This document shows positions 44,424 to 54,536 of a stretch of 64,000 bases of DNA, in pieces (within the stretch, counting starts at the first letter, position 1; each line of letters starts with the position of its first letter). Source of the DNA: Lactococcus taiwanensis (GTDB lineage Bacteria > Bacillota > Bacilli > Lactobacillales > Streptococcaceae); assembly GCF_014905395.1 (NCBI RefSeq), contig NZ_BNDT01000001.1, positions 62,001 to 126,000 of the forward strand, written 5' to 3'. The translations under genes and the position numbers were made by a program. Under the pieces are notes generated by a model. That model ran no database searches. It was given only the letters and a program-made list of their open reading frames with translations, and was not told the origin of the DNA.

Positions 44424-44445
44424 GTGTCTGAGACACTCATTTTTT
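44415..44445. terminator. Bidirectional terminator
   Basis: AAAAAATGAGTGTCT (44415-44429) and AGACACTCATTTTTT (44431-44445) are perfectly complementary. The stem overlaps both stop regions of the convergent genes. Confidence 0.93.
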
Positions 44446-45301
44446 AAAGTTCAACTTCTAGGAGGATAGGCACATGGTCGAGGCGTTCGCCCGAATCGAG
44501 GGGTTCAGAGCTTCGGACACCTTCTGCAATACGATTAGAAACGAGCCAGTAATCAATTCTCCAACCAGAGTTATTGAGTTTTGAGGTTTTCGCACGTTGT
44601 GCAAACCAAGTGTAGATACTACGTCCTTCAGCAAAGAAGTGTTCAACATTACCGTGGATGTAACGGAAAGTATCCGTGAAACCTGCTTCTAGGAGTTGTC
44701 CAAATTTTTCACGTTCTTGGTCAGTAAATCCAGCGGAATTGTGGTTACCACGGGGATTGGCAAGGTCAATTTCGGTGTAAGCGGCATTGAAATCACCGCA
44801 AGCAAAGACAGGTTTCTGTACATCAAGACTTGCGAGGTATTCCCGATACTTATCATCCCAGATTCCACGTAAATCAAGTCTTGTCAAGCCTTCTTGGGCA
44901 TTCGGTGTATAAACAGTTGTAACAAAAAATGCGGGGAATTCTAAGGTGATGATGCGTCCTTCGGCATCCATTGGTTCAGGAGCGCCGATTTCTGGAAAAG
45001 TGATGGTCGGCTCAGGTAGCGTTTCTTTGTAGAGGACAAGTGTACCCGAGTAGCCTTTGCGGGCTGGTTCAACAGAAGAACGCCAGACTAATTTATACCC
45101 TTTAAAAATTTCTTCTAGGGCTTCTAAATGTGGCTTTTTAGGTCCTGTAGCGGGAAGCTTCGTTTCTTGAATGGCTAAGACATCTGGCTGTGCTGCGGCA
45201 AGTTGTTTTACGACAGCGAGTGAAAGTGCTGCACGTTCAGAAGTACCTGTCAAAGCAGCATTGAGTGAATCAATATTCCATGAGATAAATTTGTATTTCA
45301 T
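44444..45301 (-). CDS. exoA: Exodeoxyribonuclease III (AP endonuclease family)
   Basis: The 285-residue endonuclease/exonuclease/phosphatase-fold protein repairs abasic sites. It shows ISWNIDSLNA (about 6-15), AIQETKLP (about 43-50), CGDFNAAYTEIDLANPRGN (about 167-185), WRIDYWLVS and the terminal DHVPI. The minus-strand promoter appears to be an extended -10, TGTTATAAT, near 45371-45379. It is monocistronic. Confidence 0.92.
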   Translation of the reverse strand: MKYKFISWNIDSLNAALTGTSERAALSLAVVKQLAAAQPDVLAIQETKLPATGPKKPHLEALEEIFKGYKLVWRSSVEPARKGYSGTLVLYKETLPEPTITFPEIGAPEPMDAEGRIITLEFPAFFVTTVYTPNAQEGLTRLDLRGIWDDKYREYLASLDVQKPVFACGDFNAAYTEIDLANPRGNHNSAGFTDQEREKFGQLLEAGFTDTFRYIHGNVEHFFAEGRSIYTWFAQRAKTSKLNNSGWRIDYWLVSNRIAEGVRSSEPLDSGERLDHVPILLEVEL

Positions 45302-45413
45302 AACTTTTCCTTCTTTAGGAAGGCTACCGAGGAGATTTGTTAGGGTAGTCTATCCATTTACTTAACAATTATTATAACAAACTTAGCCGGTCAAAGCGAT
45401 ATCGGAGCTTTTT

Positions 45414-45422
45414 TGATATAAT
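45414..45422 (+). promoter_or_regulatory. Extended -10 promoter of metG
   Basis: TGATATAAT (TATAAT 45417-45422), about 56 nt before the metG start. Confidence 0.6.
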
Positions 45423-45447
45423 GAAGAGGAGAAAATTCTCAAAATAA

Positions 45448-47478
<2,031 letters not shown>

Positions 47479-47490
47479 TCGGCATTTAAT

Positions 47491-47518
47491 ATTTTACTTA
47501 CAGCTCTGTCAGTAAAAT
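47491..47518. repeat. Dispersed palindrome, copy 17
   Basis: ATTTTACTTAC, AGCTCT, GTCAGTAAAAT. Ten of 11 arm positions pair; intergenic after metG. Confidence 0.85.
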
Positions 47519-47569
47519 GCGATTGAATAATGAGCATTTTAGATGTAGATAAAGGAATTGTTAGCTCTG

Positions 47570-47587
47570 CTGACAATTCTATCAGTA
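47570..47587. repeat. Dispersed palindrome, copy 18
   Basis: CTGAC, AATTCT, ATCAG, with one mismatch. Intergenic between metG and the DUF2829 gene. Confidence 0.6.
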
Positions 47588-47595
47588 ATATCAAG

Positions 47596-47616
47596 AGGGG
47601 CGAAAGCCCCTTTTTA
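47596..47616 (+). terminator. GAAA-loop terminator before the DUF2829 gene
   Basis: AGGGGC (47596-47601), GAAA, GCCCCT (47606-47611), then TTTTT. It lies only about 20 nt before the DUF2829 Shine-Dalgarno, and no promoter is visible between them. Confidence 0.93.
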
Positions 47617-47634
47617 AACAATATGGAGGAAAAA

Positions 47635-47874
47635 ATGACTTTTGAAGAAGCATTAGCTTTACTTAAAGCTGGGAAAAAAGTAGTTAGAACACAAGGTTGG
47701 TCTGGTGCCGAAAATTATGTTAAACTCTATGATTCGATTGTTTTAGAATCTGGTGAGAAGCTGGAAGTTACCCCTTATTTCTTGATTAATGTCTCGGGAG
47801 AGGGTGAAGGTTTTTCAATGTGGGCCCCAACGCCTTGCGACGTTTTGGCTGATGATTGGGCCTTGGTTGAATAG
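47635..47874 (+). CDS. DUF2829 protein (Tad2-like family)
   Basis: The 79 residues begin MTFEEALALLKAGKKVVRTQGWSG and end MWAPTPCDVLADDWALVE, the pattern of DUF2829. The best-known members are phage Tad2 proteins that bind signal nucleotides of the Thoeris defence; whether this chromosomal member does so is unknown. The reading frame is open for 35 codons upstream, but that part crosses a terminator, and GGAGG lies 6-7 nt before the ATG at 47635. It stands between metG and an SDR gene, with no phage genes nearby. Confidence 0.75.
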   Translation: MTFEEALALLKAGKKVVRTQGWSGAENYVKLYDSIVLESGEKLEVTPYFLINVSGEGEGFSMWAPTPCDVLADDWALVE

Positions 47875-47890
47875 AGTGATAGGCTACAAA

Positions 47891-48622
47891 ATGAAATTTT
47901 CTGGGAAAAAAGTGCTCATTACAGGTGCTGCCAGTGGTATTGGCTTGGCTCAAACAAAAGTATTTTTAGCCGAAGGCGCAGAGGTTGTCGCTGTGGACTT
48001 ACAAGAATTTACTGACGAATCTGTCAGTAATTCAAAAAATCTGTCAGTAAAAATTCTTGATGTTTCCGATGAAAAATCAGTTGAAAAATTGGCTGACGAA
48101 GTGGGAAGTATTGATGTTTTACTCAATACAGCGGGCGTTTTGGATGCTTATAAAACTTTGGAAGAAACTGATTTCTCACTTTGGCAAAGTATTTTATCAA
48201 CGAATCTCAATTCAATGTATTTGATGATTTCAGCATTCTTGCCAAAAATGAAAGCTCAAAAATCAGGAGTCATTATCAATATGGCTTCAGTTGCGGGCTT
48301 GGTTGCTGGTGGTGGTGGCGTCGCTTATACGGCCAGTAAACATGCCATTGTTGGGTTGACAAAACAGTTAGCTTTGGATGAAGCACAACACGGAATTCAA
48401 GTAGCAGCCATCGCTCCAGGTGCCATCAATACACCGATGAATGCGGCTGATTTTACTGAAAATAATGGTCAGATGGCCCAATGGGTAGCCGATGAGACAC
48501 CAGCTAAACGATGGGCTAGCCCTCGCGAAGTGGCTGATTTGACCCTCTTTTTAGCAAGCCCCCAAGCCTCTTATATGTCGGGAGCAATTGTTCCGATTGA
48601 TGGTGGCTGGACCATCAAATAA
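47891..48622 (+). CDS. Short-chain dehydrogenase/reductase (3-oxoacyl-ACP reductase-like)
   Basis: From the ATG at 47891 (MKFSGKKVLITG) the protein has 243 residues. It has the cofactor loop TGAASGIG (about 12-19), NTAG, the catalytic Ser in MASVAGL (about 138) and YTASK (about 150-154). It is an FabG paralogue of unknown substrate. The open frame starts earlier inside the DUF2829 gene but that is not supported. The Shine-Dalgarno is weak (ATAGG). A palindrome copy encodes FTDESVS near residue 43. The preceding gene ends 16 nt upstream. Confidence 0.85.
   Translation: MKFSGKKVLITGAASGIGLAQTKVFLAEGAEVVAVDLQEFTDESVSNSKNLSVKILDVSDEKSVEKLADEVGSIDVLLNTAGVLDAYKTLEETDFSLWQSILSTNLNSMYLMISAFLPKMKAQKSGVIINMASVAGLVAGGGGVAYTASKHAIVGLTKQLALDEAQHGIQVAAIAPGAINTPMNAADFTENNGQMAQWVADETPAKRWASPREVADLTLFLASPQASYMSGAIVPIDGGWTIK
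48009..48030. repeat. Dispersed palindrome, copy 19 (intragenic)
   Basis: TTACTGAC, GAATCT, GTCAGTAA inside the SDR gene. The right half is repeated 20 nt downstream: AATCTGTCAGTAA occurs at 48018-48030 and 48038-48050. Confidence 0.93.
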
Positions 48623-48623
48623 G

Positions 48624-48645
48624 TTGCTGACCAGCTGGTCAGTAA
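48624..48645. repeat. Dispersed palindrome, copy 20
   Basis: TTGCTGAC, CAGCTG, GTCAGTAA directly after the SDR stop. It has one G-U wobble and is followed by an A-run; probably part of the 3' end of that transcript. Confidence 0.9.
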
Positions 48646-48804
48646 TAAAAAAGGGCTGGATAAGCTGTTTGTTCTCAATATTAAGATTTACCAAGTGATA
48701 AGCACGAAAGATTTCTCCCATTCGCTCAAAGGGAAATGTTTCAGTGCTTTTCATTTATTGTAAATTTTGCTAAAATAAAACCGTTGCTCAATTGTGAGTC
48801 AACC

Positions 48805-48863
48805 CTTGAGCCTTCTTCCCTTTGCTCAAGCATATTATATGCGGTTTGGCCGCTAAAGGAGAA
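48805..48863 (+). ncRNA. PreQ1-II (COG4708) riboswitch
   Basis: CTTGAGC (48805-48811) pairs with GCTCAAG (48824-48830). Then CATATTATAT, GCGG (48841-48844) with CCGC (48850-48853), and TAAAGGAGA follow. The arrangement matches the preQ1-II class known upstream of COG4708 (QueT) genes in Streptococcaceae. The pyrimidine loop CTTCTTCCCTTT can pair with the AAAGGAGA Shine-Dalgarno, so bound preQ1 would block translation. An extended -10 TGCTAAAAT lies near 48768-48776. Confidence 0.88.
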
Positions 48864-48867
48864 TTTT

Positions 48868-49377
48868 TTGAAAAACTCAAAAACTTATGATTTGGTCACG
48901 ATTGCAATTGTGGCTGCCCTCTACGTTATTTTAACTGTTACCCCAGGATTGAATGCAATGAGTTACGGTCCTGTCCAATTTCGGATTTCTGAAATGCTCA
49001 ATTTTACCGCTTTTTTTAATAAAAAATATATTATTGCGGTAACCATAGGTTGCATGATTTCCAATTTTTTAAGCTTTACCTGGGTCGATGTAATCGTGGG
49101 TGGACTTTCAACCCTTGTCTTTTTGACACTTGGTGTTCTTTTATTTGATCGTTTTAAAAATCGTTATTTCTTTAATGGTAAATTAAATCAAGCTTTTTTG
49201 TACTTTGCCGTTTTCTTTTCTCTGAGCATGTTTACGATTGCGCTGGAGTTAAAAGTAGTAGCAGGGGCGCCATTTTGGATCACCTGGCTGACAATGGGGT
49301 TGGGTGAATTTGCGAGTTTACTTGTGGGTGCTTTCGTGATGGACCATCTTGGTCGACGAATAAATCTCGCCCGTTAA
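48868..49377 (+). CDS. queT: Queuosine precursor transporter QueT
   Basis: QueT is the membrane substrate-binding (S) component of an ECF-type transporter for queuosine precursors. The 169 residues have about five membrane helices and the family segments LTVTPGLNAMSYGPVQFRIS and GCMISNFLSF. The start is TTG at 48868, 5-6 nt after AAAGGAG; the longer open frame upstream runs through the riboswitch and is rejected. Its regulation by preQ1 is implied by the leader. Confidence 0.9.
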   Translation: MKNSKTYDLVTIAIVAALYVILTVTPGLNAMSYGPVQFRISEMLNFTAFFNKKYIIAVTIGCMISNFLSFTWVDVIVGGLSTLVFLTLGVLLFDRFKNRYFFNGKLNQAFLYFAVFFSLSMFTIALELKVVAGAPFWITWLTMGLGEFASLLVGAFVMDHLGRRINLAR

Positions 49378-49386
49378 TAAAAAAAT

Positions 49387-49410
49387 AAAAGTGGCTTGTG
49401 CCACTTTTTT
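49387..49410 (+). terminator. Terminator after queT
   Basis: AAAAGTGGC (49387-49395), TTGT, GCCACTTTT (49400-49408), T-run. Confidence 0.93.
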
Positions 49411-49442
49411 TGAACTTATCCAAAAGTTTTAGACTATGCTTT

Positions 49443-49451
49443 TGTTATAAT
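49443..49451 (+). promoter_or_regulatory. Extended -10 promoter
   Basis: TGTTATAAT (TATAAT 49446-49451), 31 nt before the next ATG. Confidence 0.6.
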
Positions 49452-49482
49452 TAAAAATAAATAAAAGAATGGAGTGGAAAAG

Positions 49483-50127
49483 ATGAAAAAAATTGCAGTC
49501 ATCGGAGCAAGTGGCAAAGTGGGCACTTTAGTGTCCCAAAAAGCGATGGCAAAAGGTTTTGAAGTCACTGCTTATGTGCGACAAGCCAGTCGTTTAAAAA
49601 CTGAGGTTTCAAAGGTCGTTGAAAAAGATCTTTTTGATTTGCAACTTTCAGATTTGGAAGGCTTTGATGCGATTGTCTTAGCTTATCGGGCACCCCAAGG
49701 GCAGGAAAAAGATTATTCGAAAGTCGCTTTTCATTTAACGGATTTGTTGGCTCAAAGCCAAACGCGACTAATTGTCGTGGGAGGTGCAGGGTCAATGTAC
49801 CTAGATGATGAACGGATGACACGCTTAGTGGATACGCTGCCCAAAACGCTCCCTTATTATCCGACAGTCAATCAAATGGCTATTGCGAGTCTCATCTTTA
49901 AAAATTCCGCAGCTAATGTAACTTTCTTTTCGCCCGCAGAATTTTTTGATCCAGAAGGTAAAGAAACGGGTAACTATACTTTAACGAATGATATTTTGGG
50001 ACATAATGCTGCTGGTGAAAGTCGAATTTCTTATGCGGATTATGCGTCTGCACTGGTTGCAATGATTGAAGAGGGGCGTTATCAAAATGAACATATCGGT
50101 ATTTATGAAAACGAGAAGAGAAGCTGA
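49483..50127 (+). CDS. NAD(P)-binding protein, NmrA/YwnB-like
   Basis: The 214-residue Rossmann-fold protein begins KKIAVIGASGKVGTLV with the GASGKVG dinucleotide loop at about 7-13. VVGGAGSMYLD (about 98-108) is typical of the NmrA-like/biliverdin-reductase-B group. The substrate is unknown. An in-frame GTG lies 3 codons upstream, but GGAG at 49471-49474 is 8 nt from the ATG at 49483. A weak stem with T-run (about 50112-50137) overlaps its end. Confidence 0.82.
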   Translation: MKKIAVIGASGKVGTLVSQKAMAKGFEVTAYVRQASRLKTEVSKVVEKDLFDLQLSDLEGFDAIVLAYRAPQGQEKDYSKVAFHLTDLLAQSQTRLIVVGGAGSMYLDDERMTRLVDTLPKTLPYYPTVNQMAIASLIFKNSAANVTFFSPAEFFDPEGKETGNYTLTNDILGHNAAGESRISYADYASALVAMIEEGRYQNEHIGIYENEKRS

Positions 50128-50185
50128 AAAGCCTCTTTTTTTCAGCAGTATACGTCAAACTGACGCCCCAAAAATTGTTATTTTT

Positions 50186-50194
50186 TGGTATAAT
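50186..50194 (+). promoter_or_regulatory. Extended -10 promoter of rnc-smc
   Basis: TGGTATAAT (TATAAT 50189-50194), 46 nt before the rnc ATG. Confidence 0.65.
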
Positions 50195-50240
50195 AAGGGA
50201 TAAAACTAAAAAAATGTATTTTCATAAAAGGGAGGCTTTT

Positions 50241-50936
50241 ATGCTCAAGCTCCAAGAAAAACTAAAAAATGATTATGGTCTGGTTTTCTCAGATGAGGAA
50301 CTTTTAAAGACTGCATTTACTCACTCCTCATATACTAATGAAGAACGGCTCCCAAAGGTTGCAAACAACGAACGTTTGGAGTTTTTGGGAGACGTCGCTT
50401 TGTCATTGGTCATTTCTGATTATCTCTATCGGACTTACCCTGAAAAGTTAGAAGGTGAACTCTCCAAGATGCGCTCCAGTATTGTCCGAACAGAGTCTTT
50501 AGCAAACTTTTCACGTCGTTGTGGCTTTGGTGAGTTTTTAAGACTCGGCCATGGTGAAGAAAAAATGGGAGGACGCAATCGAGAAACGACTTTAGAAAAC
50601 CTTTTTGAGGCTTTTTTAGGGGCACTTTTTATTGATCAAGGGATGGACGAAGTACGACGCTTTATCTACCGGGTAGTGGTCCCACATGTTAAAGCTGATG
50701 ATTATGTTAAAGTGGTGGACTACAAGACGGAACTTCAAGAGATATTGCAAATGGGTGGTGAAACAACCATCACTTATAAAATCCTGGAAGAAGAAGGTCC
50801 AGCCCACGATCGTTCTTTTGTTGCTGCCGTTTACAATAATGGTAAAGAGCTAGGACGTGGGATTGGGAAATCAAAGAAAGTAGCTGAACAAAAAGCAGCT
50901 GAAGATGCGATAAAAGGGCAGAACCATGTATCTTAA
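50241..50936 (+). CDS. rnc: Ribonuclease III
   Basis: RNase III cleaves double-stranded RNA in rRNA and mRNA processing. From the ATG at 50241 (GGGAGG 5 nt upstream) the protein has 231 residues. The signature NNERLEFLGD lies at about 41-50, with the second metal-site Glu in ENLFEAFLGA (about 115). A C-terminal dsRNA-binding domain (about 155-228) has GIGKSKKVAEQKAAEDA. The open frame upstream of 50241 includes the promoter and is rejected. The stop overlaps the smc start by 11 nt. Confidence 0.96.
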   Translation: MLKLQEKLKNDYGLVFSDEELLKTAFTHSSYTNEERLPKVANNERLEFLGDVALSLVISDYLYRTYPEKLEGELSKMRSSIVRTESLANFSRRCGFGEFLRLGHGEEKMGGRNRETTLENLFEAFLGALFIDQGMDEVRRFIYRVVVPHVKADDYVKVVDYKTELQEILQMGGETTITYKILEEEGPAHDRSFVAAVYNNGKELGRGIGKSKKVAEQKAAEDAIKGQNHVS

Positions 50937-53900
50937 AAAAATGGAAATTGTCGGATTCAAGTCATTTGCCGACCGCACGACGATTGCCTTTGACCAAGGA
51001 ATAACCGCAGTAGTTGGTCCAAATGGATCTGGGAAATCTAATATCGTTGAAGCCCTACGCTGGGTGTTGGGTGAACAATCGGCAAAATCACTTCGTGGCG
51101 GAAAAATGCCAGATGTGATTTTTTCTGGTACAGAAAAACGGCGTGCGCTTAATTATGCAGAAGTTACTGCTCACTTTGATAACAGCGATCATTACTTGCA
51201 AGGACAGGATGAACAAGAAGAAGTTGTCATTACACGTCGCCTTTATCGCAATGGGGATTCAGAATTTCTGATGAATGGGCATAAATGCCGTCTGCGTGAT
51301 ATTCATGATCTTTTTACCGATACAGGACTTGGTCGTGATTCTTTATCAATCATTTCCCAAGGACGTATCGAGTCTGTCTTCAATTCAAAACCTGAGGAAC
51401 GTCGCGCGATTTTTGAGGAAGCAGCGGGCGTTTTGAAATATAAAAACCGGCGCAATGAAACGCAATCCAAGCTTCAGGCCACACAGGATAATCTGGATCG
51501 GCTTGAGGACATTATCTTTGAGTTAAATGGACAGTTAGTTCCATTGCAGGCTCAACGAGATGTCGCTTTGCGTTTTAAGACCTTGGATGCTTCACGTCAG
51601 AAACTGGCACTCGCTGTTCTAGTGGGACAACTTACAGCTGGTAAAGCACAGTATGAAACGATTAAAGCTGAACTTGAAGAGGTTACGCAACAGCTGACCG
51701 GTCTGTCAGCACGGCAAAAAACTTATGAGGACCAGTTGAGCGACTTGCGTAAGCAAAGACGTGCTGTAGAAACTGAGCAAGAAAACTTACAAGCTGATCA
51801 GCTAAACTTTTCCAATTTAAAAGCAGATTTGACAAGAAAAATTGAACTTTTTGATGTGCAAAAAGATTCTTCACAGAAAACTGCGGCGGAGCGAAAGCAG
51901 CGTTTACAAGTTTTAAACGAACGAAAAGAAGCTACCCACCAAAGATTAGCTGAATTGAAAACGAAGACCGCTCAGTTAACAGCCGAAAAAACGCAACTTG
52001 ATCAGCAACTGACAGCACTGTCAGCCGAATTAGCCAATCTGTCAGAAAATCCAGAAACCCTTATGGAACGCTTACGAGATGAATTTGTTCGTTTGGTCAG
52101 CCAAGAAGCGGAACTCTCGAATGAGATGGTGCGTAACAAGGCAGAGATCGAACAATTGACTCGCCAACAGTCTGAACAGAATGAATCAGCTCGTGAAAAT
52201 CTGATAAAATTTGAAAAGGTAAGCCAACAGGTAGCACAAGTTAAAGCCAATCTGGCTCAACTTCAAGATGAGATTGCTGAACGTTTAGCGACTTTTGAGA
52301 AAAAAAGTACTGCTGAAAAAGAAGAAGCCGCACGTGAACGTGAGGCACAAAACGCTCTTTATGATCACTTGCAAACACTTAATCAGCAAAAAGCTCGGTT
52401 GAGCTCCTTACAAAACATTCGTGATAGCCACAGCAATCTCTTTGCTGGCGTTAGGGCGGTGATGCAAAATGCAGACCAGCTGGGTGGTGTGATTGGTGTT
52501 GTTGCCGATTTGCTATCTTTTGATAGTCAGTATACCACGGCAATTGATATTGCTCTTGGTGGAGGAAGTCAAAATATCATTACTGAGGATGAAAATGCCG
52601 CCAAGCGAGCCATTGCTTTTTTGCGTGAACGTCGCTTAGGCCGAGCAACTTTCTTGCCCCTTACAACCATAAAAGCCCGCACGTTCAATGGACTTGAACG
52701 TATTAAAAAAATGCCTGGTTTTATTAACTTGGCGATTGATTTGGTCCAGTTTGATCCCCGTTTGAAAAAAGCCATGCAGTCACTTTTAGGCACGACGCTC
52801 ATCGTGGATAATAGCGAAAATGCTACGGCGATTGCTCGCATGATGAACTATAGCGTGCGGATTGTGACGGTAGACGGTACTCAAATCAACCCAGGTGGTT
52901 CTTATGCAGGAGGGGCTGGTAAACGCAATACAACTACCTTTACAACCGTTGAGTTAGAACAACTTCAAGCCCAACTTTCTACTTCTGAAGCCCAGCTCAA
53001 GGCAGCCGAAAAAGCGGTGCAAGTCGCTCAAAAAGCACGAGCACAAATCCTTGAAGAGTTGGAACAGCTCAAAGCTGAGGGTGAAGAAAAGCGCTTTGCT
53101 GAGCAGTCCCTGCAGCTTCAACTGACCCAATTAGAAGACCAAAAAGCCACTTTAGAGCAGCTGACCGGTCTGTCAGTACAAAAAGAAGCCTCAGGTCAAC
53201 TTGCCGAACTTAACCAACAAAATCAAAAGACTGCGAAGCAGTTGGCGATAATTGGCGAACGAAAAGTGGCGATTGAACAAGAGCTTGAGGCAGTGAAATC
53301 AAATAGCCAGGCTCACAAAGCGTTACATAGTGCTAAAACCCAAGCTCAAACAGCTGCCAAGCTCCGACAATCAGAGGTCAGCAGTGCGCTACGCTATAAC
53401 AAAACTGATGAAGAACGTTTACTGACAGAGCTGTCAGCTCTAGCAGAAGAACAAAAACAACTGTCTCATTTGCTCAACCCTGTCAACTTTGACGAAACGG
53501 AACGAAACCATTTTGCTGAACAACTAAAGGAAGTGGAAGCTCGACTCGGTGCGTTGAATGTGCGTCTGGTCAGTCTTAAATTTGAACGGGAAGATATCGC
53601 GGCACAGATGGAAGACTTGGAACAACATCATCAGGATTTTATCCAGCAAAATCAAACCTTCAATAATCAAAAAACGCGTTTAGAAATGCAAGTTGAACAG
53701 CTTGAAGCACAAATAATGCATCTGCAAGAAAGCTTGACGAGCGAGCATCAGATGAGTTTTGCAGAGGCAAAAGCTCAAGTAGAGGTTCTCGATAATCTGA
53801 GTCAAGCTGAACAGGAGCTCAAACAATTAGAGCGTCAAATCCGGGCGCTTGGTCCGATTAATTTGGATGCCATTGCTCAATATGAAGAGGTCAGTGAACG

Positions 53901-54462
53901 CTTCAACTTTTTGTCCAGCCAAAAAGAAGATTTATTGGAAGCCAAAACCTTGTTGCTCTCCACGATTGACGAGATGAATGATGAAGTGAAAATCCGCTTT
54001 AAGGCAAGTTTTGAAGCAATTCGTGAAAGTTTTAAAACCACTTTTGCACAAATGTTTGCAGGAGGCCAAGCCGATCTGGAATTAACCAGTGACAACTTAC
54101 TGGAAGCTGGTGTGGAGATCAATGTCCAGCCCCCTGGAAAAAAATTGGCTAGTCTCAATCTGATGAGTGGGGGAGAAAAAGCCCTCACTGCCTTAGCCCT
54201 CATTTTTGCGATTTTGCGTGTACGGACGGTGCCTTTTGTAGTGCTCGATGAAGTAGAGGCGGCGCTTGATGAAGCGAATGTCAAACGGTTTGGAGATTAT
54301 ATGAACCATTTTGATAATAGCAATCAGTTTATCGTGGTTACTCATCGTCGTGGAACGATGGCTGCTGCGGGTGCGATGTATGGTGTTACGATGGCAGATG
54401 CTGGAGTTTCTAAGATGATTTCGATCAAGCTTAATTCAGCCGAAACTCAAACTTTAAGCTAG
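50926..54462 (+). CDS. smc: Chromosome segregation protein SMC
   Basis: SMC is the ATPase of the bacterial condensin complex with ScpA/B. The 1178 residues have Walker A GPNGSGKSN (about 32-40), a first coiled coil (about 170-495), the hinge (about 510-640, GGGSQNIITEDENAA region) and a second coiled coil (about 670-1000). The signature LMSGGEKAL (about 1077) and Walker B VVLDEVEAALDE (about 1104) follow. It overlaps rnc, the common streptococcal order. Four palindrome copies lie in the coiled-coil regions, all in the same frame, encoding LTGLS, LTALS, LTGLS and LTELS. Confidence 0.97.
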   Translation: MYLKKMEIVGFKSFADRTTIAFDQGITAVVGPNGSGKSNIVEALRWVLGEQSAKSLRGGKMPDVIFSGTEKRRALNYAEVTAHFDNSDHYLQGQDEQEEVVITRRLYRNGDSEFLMNGHKCRLRDIHDLFTDTGLGRDSLSIISQGRIESVFNSKPEERRAIFEEAAGVLKYKNRRNETQSKLQATQDNLDRLEDIIFELNGQLVPLQAQRDVALRFKTLDASRQKLALAVLVGQLTAGKAQYETIKAELEEVTQQLTGLSARQKTYEDQLSDLRKQRRAVETEQENLQADQLNFSNLKADLTRKIELFDVQKDSSQKTAAERKQRLQVLNERKEATHQRLAELKTKTAQLTAEKTQLDQQLTALSAELANLSENPETLMERLRDEFVRLVSQEAELSNEMVRNKAEIEQLTRQQSEQNESARENLIKFEKVSQQVAQVKANLAQLQDEIAERLATFEKKSTAEKEEAAREREAQNALYDHLQTLNQQKARLSSLQNIRDSHSNLFAGVRAVMQNADQLGGVIGVVADLLSFDSQYTTAIDIALGGGSQNIITEDENAAKRAIAFLRERRLGRATFLPLTTIKARTFNGLERIKKMPGFINLAIDLVQFDPRLKKAMQSLLGTTLIVDNSENATAIARMMNYSVRIVTVDGTQINPGGSYAGGAGKRNTTTFTTVELEQLQAQLSTSEAQLKAAEKAVQVAQKARAQILEELEQLKAEGEEKRFAEQSLQLQLTQLEDQKATLEQLTGLSVQKEASGQLAELNQQNQKTAKQLAIIGERKVAIEQELEAVKSNSQAHKALHSAKTQAQTAAKLRQSEVSSALRYNKTDEERLLTELSALAEEQKQLSHLLNPVNFDETERNHFAEQLKEVEARLGALNVRLVSLKFEREDIAAQMEDLEQHHQDFIQQNQTFNNQKTRLEMQVEQLEAQIMHLQESLTSEHQMSFAEAKAQVEVLDNLSQAEQELKQLERQIRALGPINLDAIAQYEEVSERFNFLSSQKEDLLEAKTLLLSTIDEMNDEVKIRFKASFEAIRESFKTTFAQMFAGGQADLELTSDNLLEAGVEINVQPPGKKLASLNLMSGGEKALTALALIFAILRVRTVPFVVLDEVEAALDEANVKRFGDYMNHFDNSNQFIVVTHRRGTMAAAGAMYGVTMADAGVSKMISIKLNSAETQTLS
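51693..51710. repeat. Dispersed palindrome, copy 21 (smc)
   Basis: GCTGAC, CGGTCT, GTCAGC, read as QLTGLSA in the first coiled coil. Confidence 0.9.
52009..52024. repeat. Dispersed palindrome, copy 22 (smc)
   Basis: CTGAC, AGCACT, GTCAG, read as QLTALSA. Another half-site CTGTCAG starts at 52039. Confidence 0.88.
53161..53176. repeat. Dispersed palindrome, copy 23 (smc)
   Basis: CTGAC, CGGTCT, GTCAG, read as QLTGLSV. The core matches copy 21 exactly. Confidence 0.88.
53422..53437. repeat. Dispersed palindrome, copy 24 (smc)
   Basis: CTGAC, AGAGCT, GTCAG, read as LLTELSA. Confidence 0.88.
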
Positions 54463-54536
54463 CTTTAACTTAAAATTGTTATACTAAAAACTGAATTTTT
54501 TACAGGACTTGCTCAAGGGTGTGATTCGCATTTTGA

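Noticed and set aside
47530-47634. 35-codon N-terminal extension of the DUF2829 protein
   Set aside because: It spans a GAAA-loop terminator and a palindrome; GGAGG fits the ATG at 47635 and the family length.
48736-48867. N-terminal extension of QueT
   Set aside because: It would translate the preQ1-II riboswitch; the TTG at 48868 has a good Shine-Dalgarno.
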